64,000 bases of DNA from positions 2,644,617 to 2,708,616 of the forward strand of contig NZ_CP084029.1 of assembly GCF_020181615.1 (NCBI RefSeq). Reading direction: 5' to 3'. The translations under genes and the position numbers were made by a program. The notes below the pieces were generated by a model. That model did no database searches and was not told the origin of the DNA. It was given only the letters and a program-made list of their open reading frames with translations. Shown here piece after piece: positions 62,201 to 64,000 of the stretch. How positions within the stretch are numbered: the stretch's first letter is position 1; every line of letters begins with the position of its first letter. The stretch is from [Mycobacterium] crassicus. Lineage in GTDB: Bacteria > Actinomycetota > Actinomycetes > Mycobacteriales > Mycobacteriaceae.

Positions 62201-62608
62201 ATGGGGTGCACAGACCGGTGTGGGAGGCCGGCAGCGCGGACTGAGCTGCCGGTACGGGTGTTTCACAACTTCAACGAGGAACCCATCCCGTTCCATGCCG
62301 ACGACCAGTTGCGCAAGGTCGCGGAGTTCGGCATCAGCATGGATGCGGACGCGACACCCGACACCATCCAGACGTTGTTGGCGTTCGTGGCCAAACAACT
62401 CAATCGTGATGCGCCCACCGCGCTTTGGGGAAAGGATCGCCGGTACCGGCGTGACCACAACCTGGACGTCGGAGACGTCGTCGCCATCGGCGACCAGGCC
62501 TGGGCACATGAAGGCACGGGCTGGCGGCGCGTGACCCTGCTGAACGACCAGATCTGGGTGGAAGTAGGGCGCACCAGGAGCGGAGAGCCGTTGCTGTCCC
62601 GTGGGTGA
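62201..62608 (+). CDS. Hypothetical protein in the GMC cluster
   Basis: A 135-residue protein that I do not recognise. It begins MGCTDRCGRPAARTELPVRV, with a short Cys-containing start, then a mixed alpha/beta-like sequence (VFHNFNEEPIPFHADDQLRK, TIQTLLAFVAKQLNR) and a C-terminal strand-rich part (GDVVAIGDQAWAHEGTGWRR). No signal peptide or membrane helix. ATG 62201 starts 2 bp after the GMC gene stop, so it is certainly co-transcribed; the AceE-like gene starts 12 bp after its stop. The placement suggests a cluster-specific accessory. Confidence 0.7.
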   Translation: MGCTDRCGRPAARTELPVRVFHNFNEEPIPFHADDQLRKVAEFGISMDADATPDTIQTLLAFVAKQLNRDAPTALWGKDRRYRRDHNLDVGDVVAIGDQAWAHEGTGWRRVTLLNDQIWVEVGRTRSGEPLLSRG

Positions 62609-62620
62609 GGACACCACCCG

Positions 62621-64000
62621 ATGACCGACCCGAAGTCACAGCCCCTGACCAGTCACGTATTGGAGACGACCGTCGAGCCCATCGATCCGTTGACCCAAGT
62701 CGAACACAGGGTGCTGTGGCTTTCGACCGCGATGATCCACCATGCCAATCGGATTCGCCCTAATCCGTCCGGGATCAAGGTCGGCGGGCACCAGGCGTCG
62801 TGCGCATCGATCGTGACGATCATGACGTCGCTGTGGTTCGATCTGTTGGGCCCGGATGATCGGGTCTCGGTGAAACCGCATGCCGCTCCGGTGCTCCACG
62901 CGATCAACTGCCTGCTCGGCAAGCTCGATCCGAAGTACCTGACGACATTGCGTGAATTCGGCGGCCTGCAGTCCTACCCCAGCCGGCACAAGGATCCGGA
63001 TCCGGCCGACTACGCCACCGGTTCGGTGGGCATCGGTGCCACCGCACCGATCTGGGGCGCCCTCGCCCGGCGCTACGTCAACACGGTCAGCGGTCAGACC
63101 GGCTCAGGCCGACAGTATTCCCTGGTCGGAGACGCTGAGTTGGACGAGGGCGCGGTGTGGGAGGCGATCATGGATCCCGCGACCGCAGAACTCGGCGAAG
63201 TCGTGTGGATCATCGACCTGAATCGGCAGTCACTGGACCGGGTAGTACCCAGTATCGCAGCGGGGCGACTGGAGGCGATGTTCGCCGCCGCAGGCTGGCA
63301 GGTCATCATGGTGACTTTTGGCAGGCTGTTGCGGAAACTGTTCGCGCAACCCGGCGGCCCGGCACTGCGCACCCGACTGCTCGAAATGCCCAATCCCGAA
63401 TACCAGCGGCTACTGCGCTGCAGCCCGGCGACATTGCGCGCCCGGCTACCCGGCGTCGGGGCCCAAGCCGCTGAGATCGCGCGACTGATCGCCGATCTCG
63501 ACGATGCCACCCTCGTCCGTGCGATCAGCAATCTCGGGGGCCATGACCTTGCGGCGCTCCGCGCCGCGTACGCCCAGATCGACGACACGCGACCGACGGT
63601 CATCATCGCCTACACCGTGAAGGGCTACGGACTGCCGTCCCAGGGCCACCCGCAGAACCACTCCTCGCTGCTGACGGCCGAACAATTTCACCAGCTGGCT
63701 GCCGATCTCGACGCGAACCCCGACCAGCCCTGGGAACTTTTCGAACCGGACTCCCCCGCGGGACTCCTGTGCGCCGCCACCGCGGCACGGTTGCACCGCA
63801 ACGAACCTGACCATCTCGCGGCGCCGAAGGTGCCCACCGATATCGGCCGAACGCCGAAAGGCGTCTCGACGACCCAGGCCGCCCTGGGACGAGCCCTCCT
63901 CGATCTGACCCGGGAGGCGCCGCAGGTGGCCCGACGGGTCGTCACCGTCAGCCCGGATGTCAGTTCCTCGACGAATCTGGCCGGCTGGCTGAACAAGGTA
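62621..64000 (+). CDS. AceE-like TPP-dependent 2-oxoacid dehydrogenase E1 (5' part)
   Basis: The first 460 residues of a thiamine-diphosphate enzyme related to homodimeric pyruvate dehydrogenase E1 (AceE) and transketolases; the frame runs off the window. Signatures: GGHQASCASIVTIM (TPP-pyrophosphate region), GDAELDEGAVWEAI (the GDGxxDE TPP/Mg motif with A for G), VVWIIDLNRQSLDRV, and IIAYTVKGYGLPSQGHPQNH. AceE normally works with E2 lipoyl partners; none is visible here. A 2-oxoacid dehydrogenase or transketolase-like carboligase role in the same pathway as the GMC enzyme is inference. The GAGG before ATG 62621 (11 nt) is a weak ribosome site. Confidence 0.8.
   Translation, partial: MTDPKSQPLTSHVLETTVEPIDPLTQVEHRVLWLSTAMIHHANRIRPNPSGIKVGGHQASCASIVTIMTSLWFDLLGPDDRVSVKPHAAPVLHAINCLLGKLDPKYLTTLREFGGLQSYPSRHKDPDPADYATGSVGIGATAPIWGALARRYVNTVSGQTGSGRQYSLVGDAELDEGAVWEAIMDPATAELGEVVWIIDLNRQSLDRVVPSIAAGRLEAMFAAAGWQVIMVTFGRLLRKLFAQPGGPALRTRLLEMPNPEYQRLLRCSPATLRARLPGVGAQAAEIARLIADLDDATLVRAISNLGGHDLAALRAAYAQIDDTRPTVIIAYTVKGYGLPSQGHPQNHSSLLTAEQFHQLAADLDANPDQPWELFEPDSPAGLLCAATAARLHRNEPDHLAAPKVPTDIGRTPKGVSTTQAALGRALLDLTREAPQVARRVVTVSPDVSSSTNLAGWLNKV

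Overview
The window is high-GC actinobacterial DNA, almost certainly Mycobacterium sensu lato. Signature genes are mihF, whiA, the lprG-P55 pair, the DUF222/HNH (13E12) family, a DUF732 secreted protein, the Rv2531c-type decarboxylase and an Acg-type nitroreductase. From about 0 to 51 kb the order matches, in inverted orientation, what I remember of M. tuberculosis Rv1446c (opcA) down to about Rv1379 (pyrR). The PE/PPE genes of that segment are absent and several loci are inserted. The species cannot be fixed from the sequence. No rRNA, tRNA, IS element, phage or CRISPR array was seen.

Layout. (1) 0-5.1 kb, central carbon metabolism: the end of opcA with pgl on +, facing a secG-tpiA-pgk-gap glycolytic operon on -. 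(2) 5.3-10 kb, accessory: a DsbA/FrnE-like oxidoreductase, a polytopic DUF3556-like membrane protein, an alpha/beta hydrolase and a DUF222/HNH protein. (3) 10-17.2 kb, a tightly coupled minus operon ribBA-ribH-PH protein-uvrC-rapZ-cuvA-whiA, mostly with 4-nt overlaps. (4) 17.2-17.73 kb, four tandem 57-bp hairpin repeats, then a structured element with a 31-codon ORF. (5) 17.7-24.8 kb, ribC, the divergent lprG-P55 export pair, and ribD-rpe-rsmB-fmt. (6) 24.8-28.7 kb, an island between fmt and priA: about 700 bp without genes, a DUF732 proline-rich protein, an esterase and an Acg-like nitroreductase. (7) 28.7-35.8 kb, priA (no ATPase motifs), a DUF1023 hydrolase, lysoplasmalogenase and a LipH/LipI esterase starting head to head, a VOC protein and a flavin monooxygenase. 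(8) 35.8-39.8 kb, metK, coaBC, rpoZ, gmk, mihF. (9) 39.8-41.9 kb, long gene-poor stretches and two small secreted proteins, one made of Gly/Asn repeats. (10) 41.9-50.6 kb, the pyrimidine operon pyrR-pyrB-pyrC-(Rv1382-like)-carA-carB-pyrF, with a PyrR-binding-loop-like leader. (11) 50.7-59.1 kb, a serine hydrolase, a TetR-controlled flavin monooxygenase/reductase operon, a second DUF222/HNH gene whose start codon lies inside a perfect LexA SOS box, a large PLP decarboxylase and a 91-aa protein. (12) 59.2-64 kb, a plus-strand cluster: PEBP protein, gluconate-dehydrogenase subunit 3-like protein, GMC oxidoreductase, an unknown protein and an AceE-like TPP enzyme running off the window. A perfect inverted repeat precedes it.

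The conserved blocks act as pathways: oxidative pentose phosphate, glycolysis, riboflavin, UMP synthesis, and SAM/CoA/GMP supply. The least explained unit is the oxidoreductase cluster at 59.2-64 kb. Many transcription units look leaderless, with a TANNNT box 6-8 nt before ATG/GTG, and this settled several start codons. Comparisons with M. tuberculosis and family assignments are from memory; no search was run.
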